Source of the DNA: Bacteroidia bacterium
GTDB taxonomy: Bacteria > Bacteroidota > Bacteroidia > J057
NCBI GenBank assembly: GCA_022760475.1
Contig: JALEFZ010000055.1
Location: forward strand, 310,001-374,000
Direction: 5' to 3'
DNA length: 64,000 nucleotides
Shown here: positions 1 to 8,845 of the stretch, piece after piece
Layout of the letters: each line of letters opens with the position of its first letter
How positions within the stretch are numbered: the stretch's first letter is position 1
Made by a program: the position numbers and the translations under genes
Notes under the pieces: model-generated
The model's input: the letters and a program-made list of their open reading frames with translations, nothing else
The model's database searches: none
Told to the model about the DNA's origin: nothing

Positions 1-835
1 GCATGGAGAAGGCCCCATTTGGGATGAACAAAAGCATCGTTTCCTTTGGGTAGACCTGCTCAAAGGGGAATTCTATGAAGGAAATCATTTGGATGGTAAG
101 TTTAGGAAATATTCGATAGGTCAGGCACTTGGAGTCATGGGCAATCGAAAAGCCAGAGGAAAGGTAATGGCCGTTAGAGATGGTTTTGGCTTATTTGATG
201 AAGAAGATGACCGTTTTGTATTGATATCCCCATCTCCCGAGCAAAACAACCCAGAAGTCCGTTTCAATGATGGTGTGATGTCTCCCAAAGGGCAGTTTTG
301 GGCTGGAACCATGGAATGGGATGGAAAAAATAAGGTAGGGAAGTTGTTTCGCCTGAATAATGACCTGTCATTTAGTGTGCTGGAAGAAGGCTTGATCATC
401 CCAAATGGGATGGGGTGGAACAGCAAGGAAGATACCTATTTTCTAACTGATACAGAACAGAATTGCATTTTTGCCTATGATTATGAGCTTGAGCATGATG
501 CGATTTCCAATAGGAGGATTCATATCCAATTTGACGAGGATGTTTATCCAGATGGTATGGCAATAGATGCCAATGATCATTTCTGGATTGCCATTTGGAA
601 TGGGGCTAAAATCCTTCACCTGGACCCTATTGGGAATTTTATAGAAGAAATCCCATTACCAGTTCCTTTTCCAACCAGTTGCTGTTTTGGAGGGGAAAAC
701 ATGGACCTGCTCTTTGTGTCGAGTTCAAGGTATCCATTAGATGAAAAAGGGCTGAATGAGTATCCCTTGTCTGGAAGCTGTTTCCTTATTGAGACTGAAA
801 GCAAGGGGAAGGTAGATAAGCGTTTTGACGGATAA
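1..835 (+). CDS. SMP-30/gluconolactonase family protein (5' truncated by window edge)
   Basis: The reading frame is open from base 2 and ends at the TAA at 833-835, so the start lies outside the window. The product is a six-bladed beta-propeller lactonase of the SMP-30/gluconolactonase/LRE family, which hydrolyses sugar lactones with a divalent metal. The visible sequence opens with HGEGPIWD, the family's first metal-ligand motif (Glu), and continues with VRFNDG, the WAGTM strand, IPNGMGW (Asn ligand) and YPDGMAID (Asp ligand), so all expected metal-binding positions are present. Only a few N-terminal residues seem to be missing. No signal peptide can be judged. The true substrate cannot be told from sequence; a cytoplasmic sugar-acid pathway is the usual role. 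Confidence 0.88.
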   Translation, partial: HGEGPIWDEQKHRFLWVDLLKGEFYEGNHLDGKFRKYSIGQALGVMGNRKARGKVMAVRDGFGLFDEEDDRFVLISPSPEQNNPEVRFNDGVMSPKGQFWAGTMEWDGKNKVGKLFRLNNDLSFSVLEEGLIIPNGMGWNSKEDTYFLTDTEQNCIFAYDYELEHDAISNRRIHIQFDEDVYPDGMAIDANDHFWIAIWNGAKILHLDPIGNFIEEIPLPVPFPTSCCFGGENMDLLFVSSSRYPLDEKGLNEYPLSGSCFLIETESKGKVDKRFDG

Positions 836-1369
836 TGGTTATATGGCAATTTCTTGATTTTATAGACTGAAAAGGTCTAATAGCCCTTTTGGTACAATTA
901 GTTCGAAAATAATAGCATCATTTTAACAGGGGATTGGCAAGTGGCATTCCCCAGAATAGCATCTTTAGTCAGCTATTTACTGTTTTGTATTTCGTAATAT
1001 CTTTTCAAAATAAGGTTGGTATACTTACTACCGCTTTTCTACGCTGCTTTTGAGGATTTAATTTTAACCCCGAATATTTTTTTTGAGAATACATTTAAAA
1101 ATCGTCATATAAATTTGAGCTTTTTAGCAATTTTACTATATTCGATTTATTGTCGGTTTCATTCTCCCCCAGATAACAAAATAGACAGGTCTTAGACCTC
1201 ACAGCTTTTTTTTAATCAATTGAAAAAAGTTAGGTGGGAAAGTTATGTCCTTATGTCAACCAACATCAGTGAGCATTAATCATGAATAAGAAGATTTTTT
1301 AATTAAAGAGTATTTCGGTTTTTCGTTATTTCTTGCACATTCACATATTATTCTAAACAAAAAACGCTT
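836..1369. other. intergenic region upstream of the secreted subtilisin
   Basis: This 534-bp A+T-rich stretch has no convincing gene on either strand. A TAAATTTG at 1110-1117 fits the Bacteroidota -7 element TAnnTTTG, but a TTTG upstream lies further away than the usual spacing, so a promoter here is only a possibility. No clear terminator was found after the lactonase gene. Confidence 0.5.
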
Positions 1370-4300
1370 ATGAAACTACACTACCTATGGTGGGTGCTGG
1401 TACTGGCTGTACTTGCGCCTGGACACACTATTGCCCAATCCAATTACTACTGGGCTGACGGACAGAAAATCAATTTGACAACAGATCATTCTGCCATGAT
1501 GATCCATTATCAAGAAGATCCGTCTCAGCTCATTTCCTCATTACAAAATTTAAAAGAACAAAGTACTGTAACAGAAGTCCAGGTATTCGCCCAAAAAGGC
1601 AGAATATTGGTAAAAATGAATGAGCAAGCCGGTGCTACTTTATCTTCTGAAGAGGCCGTTCTTCAAAGCCTTGGAATTCAAAGTTCAGAAATCAGGAGTG
1701 CGCACTTTGCATGGCGTCTAAATGATGGATTCCAGATTTTCCACACCCATGAAATTGCACTCCAAATGAAGAATGGAAACGAACTGAGTGCCTTACAGTC
1801 CATCCTGAATCAGTACGGAGCAAGTTATCTGAGAAATGACTTTGGGACTACCATTCTGGATGTTTCCAATATCGAGCAGGTTCTTCCATTGGCTAATGCG
1901 CTTCAGGAAAGTGGATTGGTTCGTTATGCTACTCCTGATCTCTATGCCAAACTGACTCACCATGCTGATCCCCTGTTCAGCGAGCAGTTCCAGATGCACA
2001 ATACTGGACAGACCATTGATGGTTTTGCTGGAACCAATGATGCAGACTGTAATGCCCTTGAAGCATGGGGAGTTACACTGGGTTCTTCTTCAGTCCGCGT
2101 ATCTGTAATTGATGACGGTGTTGAGGGACACGAAGATATGGGAACTCCGGTTGCTGGATATACACCGGTAAACAATGGAAATGGAACACCTAATTCATCT
2201 GGTAATCATGGCCAGGCATGTGCAGGTATCATTGCTGCAGACCACAACAACATAGGTGTCCAGGGTGTTGCTCCTGACGTAACAGTATTGGCAGTTAATA
2301 TCTTCCAGGGAGGCGAATCGACTCAGGATCTTGCCAACGCTATTTCCTGGTCAGAGGCGAATGGTGCAGACGTCATGTCCAATTCATGGGGATATACCTC
2401 TTGTACCTTCACGGCTTCAAACCTGACAAGTGCCTTGAATGACGCGAACAGCAATGGCCGTGGTGGTCTTGGATGTGTAATTGTATTTGCTTCAGGAAAC
2501 GGTTATAAAACTTGTGTGGATTATCCTGCAAATGTAGGCAGTGTGATTGCTGTAGGTGCATTTGGAAATGATGGAATCAAATCAAGCTATAGTAATGCTG
2601 GTTCTGCATTGGACATTTCAGCTCCAAGTAACGACATCAGTTCTCAGGGATTCCTTACAGGTGCAGGTGTACGCACGACAGACCGTATGGGAAGTCCTGG
2701 ATACGCGAGTGGCAACTATACGAACACCTTCGGTGGTACCTCTGCAGCATGTCCAGTTGTCGCAGGTGTAGCTGCACTGGTTGTTTCTGTAGATGGAAGC
2801 CTGACTTCTACCCAGGTTAAGAACATCCTTTATACCACTGCCAAAGACTTTGGAGCTTCAGGCTATGATACTTCCTATGGTTGGGGAGCTGTGGATGCGC
2901 ATGCAGCAGTATTGGCTGCTGGTGGCTCAGTTGGAAACCCAAGTTGTTCTTCTACCATAAGCAGTTATCCCTACAGCGAGAGCTTTGAAAGTGGACTTGG
3001 TGCATGGTCTCAAATGAGCGGTGATGACCTGGATTGGTCTCGTAATTCAGGAGGGACTCCTTCTAATGGTACTGGACCATCTACGGGAGCAGATGGAAGC
3101 TGGTATATGTACATAGAAACATCCGGAAATGGTACTGGCTATCCCAATAAAACTGCAGGTTTGGAGAGCCCATGTTTTGACTTGACTGGCCTTTCAAATC
3201 CAGAATTCTCTTTCCAGTATCACATGTTGGGAAGCGCTGTTGGAAACCTACAGGTTCAGGTAAGTACGGACGGTACAAATTACACTACTGTAAGAACAAT
3301 CAGCGGAGATCAGGGATCTGCATGGGGAAGTGAAACCATTGACATGTCTGCCTATGGAAGTCAATCAGAAGTAAGAATCAGGTTCTTCGGAACTTCAGGA
3401 ACTTCATGGCAAGGTGACATCGCTGTGGATGATATATCTATGGCATCCGGAGGTGGTGGAAATCCATCTTGTGGAACCACCATTAGTAGCTTCCCATATG
3501 GCGAGAGCTTTGAATCAGGCGTGGGCGCATGGTCGCAAGTAAGCGGAGATGACCTTGACTGGACAAGAGATGCCAGCGGAACTCCTTCTACTGGTACAGG
3601 ACCAACTACTGGCGCAGACGGAAGCTGGTACATGTATATCGAAGCATCAGGAAACGGAACTGGCTACCCAAATAAAACAGCCGTTTTTGAGAGCCCATGT
3701 TTTGACCTTTCAGGAGTTTCCAATCCTAGCTTCAACTTCTCTTATCATATGTACTCTTCAGGTCCTTCATCTGACGTAGGTACGCTTCTAGTTCAGGGGA
3801 GTACAGACGGTACGAATTATACCACCCTGCAGACCATCAGCGGATCTCAAGGAAATAGCTGGAATACAGCCAGCATTGACCTGAGCAGCTTTGGTTCTTC
3901 GACTGGATTCAGCATTCGATTCCAGGGAACAACAGCGGCTACATGGAGAGGGGATATCGCAATCGATGATGTATCTGTAACTTCAGGTAGTGCTGGCCCA
4001 AGCTGTGCGGACGTTACAGTTACCATTAACCTGGATAATTATCCTGAGGAGACCAGTTGGGAAATCACACAAGGTGCAACTGTCGTAGCGAGTGGTGGAA
4101 CTTACGGAAGCCAGCCTGATGGCTCTACAGTAACTGTTACAGAATGTCTGCCTGATGGATGCTATGACTTTACCATTTTTGATGCCTTTGGCGATGGCAT
4201 CTGCTGTGGATATGGAAATGGCTCTTACACGGTAACGGGTGGCGGCAATACTGTAGCTTCTGGAGGAAGCTTTGGTTCCAGCGAGACTACCAACTTCTGT

Positions 4301-4609
4301 GTAAGCGGAAATTCTGTCGCTTCTCTAGGGGTAACAGCTACTACCACATCCAACTTCTCCATTGCCAACAAAAAGTATGAGTTGAATGTATATCCGAACC
4401 CAGTTCTGGATAAACTGAACTTTAACTATGGCGAGAAGGATGCGAGCTTTGAAGCTAGAATTCTTGACATGAGTGGCCGTACAATATGGAGTGGAAAAGT
4501 ATCAGGAGGAAATTCTACCCTGGATGCATCTGACTTCCCGAGCGGTGTGTACTTCCTACAAATTCAAGACAATGATAAAGTAAAAGTCGAGAAATTTGTG
4601 AAGGAATAA
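1370..4609 (+). CDS. T9SS-secreted subtilisin-like (S8) serine protease with tandem MAM-like domains
   Basis: A 1079-residue exported protease. Residues 1-22 form a signal peptide ending near TIAQ. A propeptide-like region is followed by an S8 catalytic domain with Asp about 248 (VSVIDDG), His about 280 (NHGQACAG) and Ser about 458 (GGTSAACPVVAG); the oxyanion region ASGNG is also present. Two similar beta-sandwich repeats follow, about residues 523-695 and 698-875, each opening with NPSC, an ESFESG motif and a DWxR segment, as in MAM-type adhesion domains. Then comes a Cys-rich domain of about 100 residues (CLPDGCYDF, DGICCGYG). The last 75 residues (YPNPVLDKL, LDMSGRTIW, GVYFLQI) are a type A T9SS sorting domain, so the protein should cross the outer membrane and be surface-attached or released. 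Likely a scavenging protease. Transcribed alone. Confidence 0.95.
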   Translation: MKLHYLWWVLVLAVLAPGHTIAQSNYYWADGQKINLTTDHSAMMIHYQEDPSQLISSLQNLKEQSTVTEVQVFAQKGRILVKMNEQAGATLSSEEAVLQSLGIQSSEIRSAHFAWRLNDGFQIFHTHEIALQMKNGNELSALQSILNQYGASYLRNDFGTTILDVSNIEQVLPLANALQESGLVRYATPDLYAKLTHHADPLFSEQFQMHNTGQTIDGFAGTNDADCNALEAWGVTLGSSSVRVSVIDDGVEGHEDMGTPVAGYTPVNNGNGTPNSSGNHGQACAGIIAADHNNIGVQGVAPDVTVLAVNIFQGGESTQDLANAISWSEANGADVMSNSWGYTSCTFTASNLTSALNDANSNGRGGLGCVIVFASGNGYKTCVDYPANVGSVIAVGAFGNDGIKSSYSNAGSALDISAPSNDISSQGFLTGAGVRTTDRMGSPGYASGNYTNTFGGTSAACPVVAGVAALVVSVDGSLTSTQVKNILYTTAKDFGASGYDTSYGWGAVDAHAAVLAAGGSVGNPSCSSTISSYPYSESFESGLGAWSQMSGDDLDWSRNSGGTPSNGTGPSTGADGSWYMYIETSGNGTGYPNKTAGLESPCFDLTGLSNPEFSFQYHMLGSAVGNLQVQVSTDGTNYTTVRTISGDQGSAWGSETIDMSAYGSQSEVRIRFFGTSGTSWQGDIAVDDISMASGGGGNPSCGTTISSFPYGESFESGVGAWSQVSGDDLDWTRDASGTPSTGTGPTTGADGSWYMYIEASGNGTGYPNKTAVFESPCFDLSGVSNPSFNFSYHMYSSGPSSDVGTLLVQGSTDGTNYTTLQTISGSQGNSWNTASIDLSSFGSSTGFSIRFQGTTAATWRGDIAIDDVSVTSGSAGPSCADVTVTINLDNYPEETSWEITQGATVVASGGTYGSQPDGSTVTVTECLPDGCYDFTIFDAFGDGICCGYGNGSYTVTGGGNTVASGGSFGSSETTNFCVSGNSVASLGVTATTTSNFSIANKKYELNVYPNPVLDKLNFNYGEKDASFEARILDMSGRTIWSGKVSGGNSTLDASDFPSGVYFLQIQDNDKVKVEKFVKE

Positions 4610-4630
4610 GATCTTAACTAACTACTTGAT

Positions 4631-4662
4631 AAGGCTGGCTCATAAATGGGTCAGCCTTTTTT
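4631..4662 (+). terminator. Rho-independent terminator of the subtilisin gene
   Basis: A hairpin with AAGGCTG and CAGCCTT arms is followed by a run of T, 21 bp after the protease stop codon. Confidence 0.75.
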
Positions 4663-4886
4663 GGGTGATCATGATTCTTGGAGCTTTAAAACCCAACAAT
4701 CCAATATAGAAACGGAAGCATGATCTTTGAACCCATCTTTAGAAATCCTAGAAAAAATCTCAAGCTGTTTCACAAACTTTATTTATCGAGGAGAACAAAG
4801 AAGATGGGTGCTTGGCGGAGATTTGTAGATTATCGCTTTTGGAAAGCTGAGTGGTAGACAATACTTTCTGAAAGTATTTTATGGTA
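4663..4886. other. non-coding stretch between protease and tRNA-Asn
   Basis: Together with the flanking terminators this is more than 300 bp without a gene. No open frame looks coding. A short palindrome, ATACTTT-ctg-AAAGTAT, sits at about 4861-4877 and is followed by TTTTAT; it could be a weak second terminator or a binding site. Confidence 0.4.
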
Positions 4887-4922
4887 TAAAAAAACACCGA
4901 CTCATTGTGAAATGAATCGGTG
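4887..4922 (-). terminator. Rho-independent terminator of tRNA-Asn
   Basis: Read on the minus strand, a 12-bp stem (CACCGATTCATT with AATGAGTCGGTG, one G-T pair) is followed by seven T residues. It starts 13 bp beyond the tRNA 3' end. Confidence 0.85.
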
Positions 4923-4934
4923 AATATTTTGAAG

Positions 4935-5008
4935 CTCCCCCGGTTGGGCTCGAACCAACGACCTATTGATTAACAGTCAACCGCTCTAACCAACTGAGCT
5001 ACAGGGGA
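4935..5008 (-). tRNA. tRNA-Asn (GTT)
   Basis: The 74-nt minus-strand sequence folds as a cloverleaf. The acceptor stem is TCCCCTG pairing with CGGGGGA, the D-arm reads AGCTCAGTTGGTTAGAGC, the T-loop is GGTTCGAGCCC-like, and the anticodon GTT (plus-strand bases 4972-4974) lies in the loop CTGTTAA. The discriminator base is G. CCA is not encoded, as is common in Bacteroidota. Confidence 0.97.
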
Positions 5009-5267
5009 ATATGAAATTCAATAAGTGTATAAAAGTGAGTTACTCAAATACCCTTTTGAATTTGGTTTTGCAAAGAAAAAGGCATTCTACTTAAAATTCA
5101 AGTCTAGGAGGTATTTTTTTTCAAATTTTATGAGGTTTATTTAAAATCGATCTGCCTTTCGGCTAATAATCTTCCGATACCCAATAAGTTTGCCTGGATT
5201 TTTGGCTAGAGCAATTGAAAAGCTAAATTGGAATTATCCCTTTGCTATTTTGAAAACCAGATATGCC

Positions 5268-5693
5268 ATGAAGCGCTTTTACGATTCCCTACATTACTTA
5301 AGTTTCCTCCAATACCCATTTCTGGCCATTGGTCTATATTATTCTTTCAAACCACATATTTTTGGGTACGATCAGATTTGGGAAGACATCAATTCTTGCA
5401 TGACTTTTATGGGGGTCGCACTTAGCTTCACCGGATTTACAGATACCAGTAAAAAGAACAAAATCTCACAGAAGGTATTCAGCAAACCAAAAGCTGCCAT
5501 GGCCTTTTTGATATATCTGGGTATCCTGGCGGCTTTTTTATTGAGTGTTGGCTTCTTTTCAATGTTCTATACCCGTATTGAGCCCTTACAAAAGATGTCT
5601 GGAGGGATCATGGTCATGGGCATAGCAGTTTTGAGCTTGTTAAAAATGGCCATTGAGATCGTCCAGAACCACTTGGCAAAAGAGGAGGGTTAA
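5268..5693 (+). CDS. small integral membrane protein of unknown function
   Basis: About 141 residues. The frame is open from a TTG at 5190, but the first ATG at 5268 (MKRFYDSLHY) gives a more compact protein and is preferred. Three or four hydrophobic segments are visible: around YPFLAIGLYYSF, then FMGVALSFTGF, AAMAFLIYLGILAAFLL and IMVMGIAVLSLL, separated by a basic loop (DTSKKNKISQKVFSKPK). I do not recognise a family and no catalytic motif is evident. It converges on the outer-membrane protein gene at 5694 with no gap between the stops. Function unknown. Confidence 0.6.
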   Translation: MKRFYDSLHYLSFLQYPFLAIGLYYSFKPHIFGYDQIWEDINSCMTFMGVALSFTGFTDTSKKNKISQKVFSKPKAAMAFLIYLGILAAFLLSVGFFSMFYTRIEPLQKMSGGIMVMGIAVLSLLKMAIEIVQNHLAKEEG

Positions 5694-6329
5694 TTATTCT
5701 CCCGACAGCCATTTTCCAACTCCCAACTGCACAGATTGGTTTAGGTAACGGTCATCACTCCAATCCCGCAGGCTATGGTTGTAGAGAGAAAGGATGATCC
5801 GACCTTCGGCAAACCATTCCTCCTTAAAGTCATAAGCTCCACCCAGAACGAGTGCAATGTCGAGGTTCCGAGTTTCCTGGCTAATGACAAATACTTCATT
5901 TTGATCTCTATACCTGGCCCTGATGAGGTAATTGGGCTGGAGCCCTGCATCTACCCGCAGTTTTTCAGTTTCGAATGGCTTAAAGCTGGCAATCAGAGGA
6001 ATCGAAACATAGGTATATGACCACCGGCCCCTGGCTTCTCTTCTCGTAGCATCATTGGCCCCCTGGGCGGAGAGGAGTATTTCTGCCCGAAATTCCATTT
6101 CATCTAAAAAGGGTGAAGGGTAGCTCCCCCACACTCCCAGGAAAAACCTCGGCGCAAAATAGGTATTGACCCCACCCACGATTTTTGCTGCTGTGAAACC
6201 AGCCTTGCCTCCGAGTCGAAGACCCTCCGGTAAATCAATTCCAGGATCAATTTTCTGACCAAAAGATGGATTGAATAGAAAACAACTTACTAATGCTGCA
6301 AGGAATAGCTTTGGGAATATGTACCTCAT
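5694..6329 (-). CDS. outer-membrane beta-barrel protein (PorT/OMP_b-brl-like)
   Basis: A 211-residue protein with an N-terminal signal peptide cleaved near PSFGQ. The mature part alternates polar and hydrophobic residues with frequent Gly and aromatic residues (GGKAGFTAAKIVGGVNTYF, FFLGVWGSYPS, YTYVSIPLIASFKPF, LRVDAGLQPNYL, IALVLGGAYDF), the pattern of a small outer-membrane barrel found in great numbers in Bacteroidota. It ends in a final strand (VQLGVGKWL). The segment YVSIPL(I)ASFK is a hallmark of the PorT-like barrel family. Specific role unknown. Its promoter region is shared with the divergent membrane/XRE pair starting at 6508. Confidence 0.75.
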   Translation of the reverse strand: MRYIFPKLFLAALVSCFLFNPSFGQKIDPGIDLPEGLRLGGKAGFTAAKIVGGVNTYFAPRFFLGVWGSYPSPFLDEMEFRAEILLSAQGANDATRREARGRWSYTYVSIPLIASFKPFETEKLRVDAGLQPNYLIRARYRDQNEVFVISQETRNLDIALVLGGAYDFKEEWFAEGRIILSLYNHSLRDWSDDRYLNQSVQLGVGKWLSGE

Positions 6330-6440
6330 ACCTACTAAGAATTATCTTGTAGATGGTAGGTCGGTCTCAATATCCGGGGTATTGGCAAGTTAAGCATTGT
6401 TTCCTGGAAAGTTTACCCTTAAGGGGTTTTTGCATGATTG

Positions 6441-6482
6441 GTAAAGGCAATTTGTTATTCTAAAAAGTAAAGCATACTTTAC
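6441..6482. promoter_or_regulatory. GTAAAG inverted repeat, candidate XRE operator
   Basis: GTAAAG-CATA-CTTTAC occupies 6467-6482, with a further direct half-site GTAAAG at 6441-6446. It lies about 25 bp upstream of the membrane protein/XRE regulator operon and in the divergent promoter region. Autoregulation by the XRE protein encoded at 6948 is an inference from position and symmetry. Confidence 0.45.
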
Positions 6483-6507
6483 ATAAAGACAAATAAAGTT
6501 GATAAAT

Positions 6508-6948
6508 ATGAGTGGTAAGAATTTCATTGAAAGAGAGAATCAACAGTTAGGGAAGTTCAGGGCTTTGCCTCATGTTTTTAAAGTTATAGGTTTGGTGGCT
6601 TCTACCCTTTCTCTTATGGGCTGGCTTTATGTTCTATTTAATCAGCTTAATCCCCCCTATTTACTGGTAGTTTTTCAGGACCTGCTGCTTATTTCCATGT
6701 TGCTGATTACAATTTCAAAGGAAAAAGTCGAAGATGAATACATCCACCAACTGAGGCTAGTATCCTTTGGTACAGCCTTTGTCGCAGGTGTATTCCATGC
6801 AGTGTTTCAGCCTTTGGTAAATTATGTTTTTGAAGGCATCAATCAGCCAGACCCTTCAAGCTATAGAGGTTTTGATGGCTTTTTCACCTTGCTGATCATG
6901 CTTGCCTTTCAGATCATTATTTTTCATTCGCTCAAACGACTGGCTTGA
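6508..6948 (+). CDS. four-helix membrane protein partnered with an XRE regulator
   Basis: About 146 residues starting at ATG 6508 (MSGKNFIEREN); the frame extends back to a TTG at 6499. Four hydrophobic helices are visible: VIGLVASTLSLMGWLYVLF, YLLVVFQDLLLISMLLITI, LVSFGTAFVAGVFHAVF and FDGFFTLLIMLAFQIIIF. No catalytic motif. Its TGA overlaps the ATG of the XRE gene by one base (TGATG), so translation is coupled. Such membrane-protein/XRE pairs are widespread in Bacteroidota and Firmicutes and the membrane protein is thought to sense or sequester; here that is inference only. Confidence 0.7.
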   Translation: MSGKNFIERENQQLGKFRALPHVFKVIGLVASTLSLMGWLYVLFNQLNPPYLLVVFQDLLLISMLLITISKEKVEDEYIHQLRLVSFGTAFVAGVFHAVFQPLVNYVFEGINQPDPSSYRGFDGFFTLLIMLAFQIIIFHSLKRLA

Positions 6949-7148
6949 TGAAAAACAGGATAAAGGTAGAAAGGGCAATACACGACCTTACTCAGGAAGA
7001 TTTGGCGAAGAAAATCGGTGTTTCTAGGCAGACTATCAATTCTATTGAAAAGGGGAGATATGTGCCCTCTACCATTTTAGCTCTAAAAATGGCAGAGGTA
7101 TTTGGAAAGCCTGTGAAGGAGATCTTTCAGTTGGAAGAGGGGGATTAA
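6948..7148 (+). CDS. XRE-family helix-turn-helix transcriptional regulator
   Basis: A 66-residue single-domain DNA-binding protein. The frame opens at TTG 6945, but ATG 6948 gives the usual family start MKNRIKVERAI. The HTH is clear: LTQEDLAKKIGVSRQTINSIEKG, with the ending YVPSTILALKMAEVF characteristic of the short YozG-like XRE regulators. It overlaps the upstream membrane protein gene by one base. It probably represses its own operon at the GTAAAG repeats at 6441-6482. No sensor domain is present, so any signal would come through the membrane partner. Confidence 0.88.
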   Translation: MKNRIKVERAIHDLTQEDLAKKIGVSRQTINSIEKGRYVPSTILALKMAEVFGKPVKEIFQLEEGD

Positions 7149-7158
7149 TGCTTAAAAT

Positions 7159-8319
7159 CTATATACATTCAAATGCTTTTTGAAGGTCAGCAATCAAAAT
7201 ATCCGCTTCTTCCAAGCCCACATAAAACCTGATCAGGTTCCAAGGTAGCGTTGTTTCACTATAATTAGCTGAAGTATAAAGCACAGACATTGGAAAAATC
7301 AGAGACTCATGGCCTCCCCAGCTACAAGCCATTTGAAAATAAGTCAACTCATTACAAAACCTATCAACCTCTTCCACCGAATTGGCTTTCAAAGTCATTG
7401 AAAATTGACCCGTTGGCTTCTTGATATATTTCTGGGCCAGTTCCAGCTGGGGGTTGGTTTGGGCAAATGGATAATACACTTTCTCAACCTGTGGATGATT
7501 TTCAAGAAACGCTACGACCTTTGGAGTTGTCTGCGATACCCTTTCCATGCGGATGGGCAGCGTTCGGAGTCCTCTCATCATCAGCCAGGCATCATTGGGA
7601 GAGATGATCCCCCCTAATGTCATGTATTCTCCCTTGAAAATATGCTCGGCTCTTTCCCTTGAGCAGCAAAGTACGCCCGCAATGATGTCGGAATGTCCAT
7701 TTAGGTACTTGCTTGCAGAGTGCATCACCATATCTACCCCCATTTTGATGGGCTGTTGGTTAAGGGGAGTTGCGTAAGAATTGTCAATGGCGGTGAGTAT
7801 ATTGTGTTTTTTTGCAATGGCCACGACCGCTTCAATGTCTTGCATTTCGAAGGTAATTGAGTTGGGAGACTCCAGGACAATCAGGCGGGTATTGGCTTGG
7901 ATGGCCGCTTCAAAGTTTTGTGGATCAGAACCATCCACGTAAGTGGAGCTGACATCGAATCTCGACAGAAGGTTGTTTAGAAGCTTCGTGGTCCAACTAT
8001 AGGGTTTCTGTACACAGATGATGTGGTCACCTGCCTTTACGGCTGACATGACTCCGGCAGCGATGGCTGCAGAACCGCTGGCAAATACAAATGCTTCTTC
8101 TGCGCCTTCGAGGGCAGCGATCTTTTTTCTGAGAATGCTGACTGTGGGATTGTTACCCCTGGTATAAAAGGGCTCGTCCATTTCATGTGCCAGGGCATGG
8201 CGCATTTCTTCTGCGGTTTTGAAGATGAAGTTGTTGGACTGGATTATTGGAGGTACAGCTGCACGGAAATAAGATTCCCGTTCTTCTCCCAAATGGTTGA
8301 TGATGTATGAAAGATCCAT
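7159..8319 (-). CDS. trans-sulfuration family PLP-dependent enzyme (cystathionine gamma-synthase/beta-lyase type)
   Basis: A 386-residue cytoplasmic enzyme of the Cys/Met metabolism PLP family. Visible motifs: the FYTRGNNPT segment (phosphate-contacting Tyr-Arg), FASGSAAIAAG for the cofactor phosphate, TAIDNSYATP (Asp that pairs with the pyridine nitrogen) and HSASKYLNGHSD carrying the Schiff-base Lys. The length is normal for the family. MetB, MetC, Mgl and related enzymes cannot be separated safely by eye. The usual YGGTY-like loop is replaced by KPYSWTTK. The gene lies 75 bp downstream of a RidA gene on the same strand, which fits an enzyme that releases reactive enamine intermediates. Confidence 0.88.
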   Translation of the reverse strand: MDLSYIINHLGEERESYFRAAVPPIIQSNNFIFKTAEEMRHALAHEMDEPFYTRGNNPTVSILRKKIAALEGAEEAFVFASGSAAIAAGVMSAVKAGDHIICVQKPYSWTTKLLNNLLSRFDVSSTYVDGSDPQNFEAAIQANTRLIVLESPNSITFEMQDIEAVVAIAKKHNILTAIDNSYATPLNQQPIKMGVDMVMHSASKYLNGHSDIIAGVLCCSRERAEHIFKGEYMTLGGIISPNDAWLMMRGLRTLPIRMERVSQTTPKVVAFLENHPQVEKVYYPFAQTNPQLELAQKYIKKPTGQFSMTLKANSVEEVDRFCNELTYFQMACSWGGHESLIFPMSVLYTSANYSETTLPWNLIRFYVGLEEADILIADLQKAFECI

Positions 8320-8394
8320 AGATTTAGGCTAAAGGTTGCCAGTGGAATTTTCTGAAAATTCCATCAAGAAGGAAAAGGTTAAATGTTGGAGGGA

Positions 8395-8775
8395 TTACTC
8401 CTTATATAAGGTAACAGAAATTTCTACCCTGACACTTTTAGGAAGGGTTTTGACTGCTACAGTTTCTCTGGCAGGATAATCTCCTTCGAAATATGATCCA
8501 TATATCTCATTTACCTTGGCGAAATTGTCCATGCTATCCAGGAAAATAGATGTTTTTACAACTTCTCCAAAGCTATAAGCTGCCTCATCCAGGATGGCTT
8601 TTATGTTTTTCATCACCTGATGGGCTTCCTCTTCCAGACTTGAATCTACCATCTTACCAGTAGAAGGGTCGATGGCAATTTGACCTGAGCAAAACAAAAA
8701 AGGTCCTGCCTGGATGGCCTGGTTATAAGGTCCGATGGGTGCGGGGGCTTTATCAGTCTTGATTACTTTTTTCAT
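8395..8775 (-). CDS. ridA: RidA family reactive enamine/imine deaminase
   Basis: A 126-residue protein of the RidA/YjgF/UK114 family, which hydrolyses 2-aminoacrylate and similar enamine/imine products of PLP enzymes to keto acids. Family motifs: APIGPYNQAI at the start, LFCSGQIAIDP, a NIKAILDEAAY helix, VVKTSIFLDSMDNFAKVNEIY, and PARETVAVKTLP, whose Arg is the substrate carboxylate ligand. The length is typical. It is a cytosolic trimer in known members. It lies immediately upstream of the PLP enzyme gene at 7159-8319 and is probably cotranscribed with it. Confidence 0.95.
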   Translation of the reverse strand: MKKVIKTDKAPAPIGPYNQAIQAGPFLFCSGQIAIDPSTGKMVDSSLEEEAHQVMKNIKAILDEAAYSFGEVVKTSIFLDSMDNFAKVNEIYGSYFEGDYPARETVAVKTLPKSVRVEISVTLYKE

Positions 8776-8845
8776 TTCATTGGCTTAGTTGAATTGCCAA
8801 TATAATTAAGGACTTGATGATAAAGCAAAGTGAAATTTGGCAGAC

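Noticed and set aside
4861-4880. Palindrome ATACTTT-ctg-AAAGTAT as an independent regulatory site
   Set aside because: It is short, lies between two terminators and no gene nearby would use it; kept only as a note in the intergenic entry.
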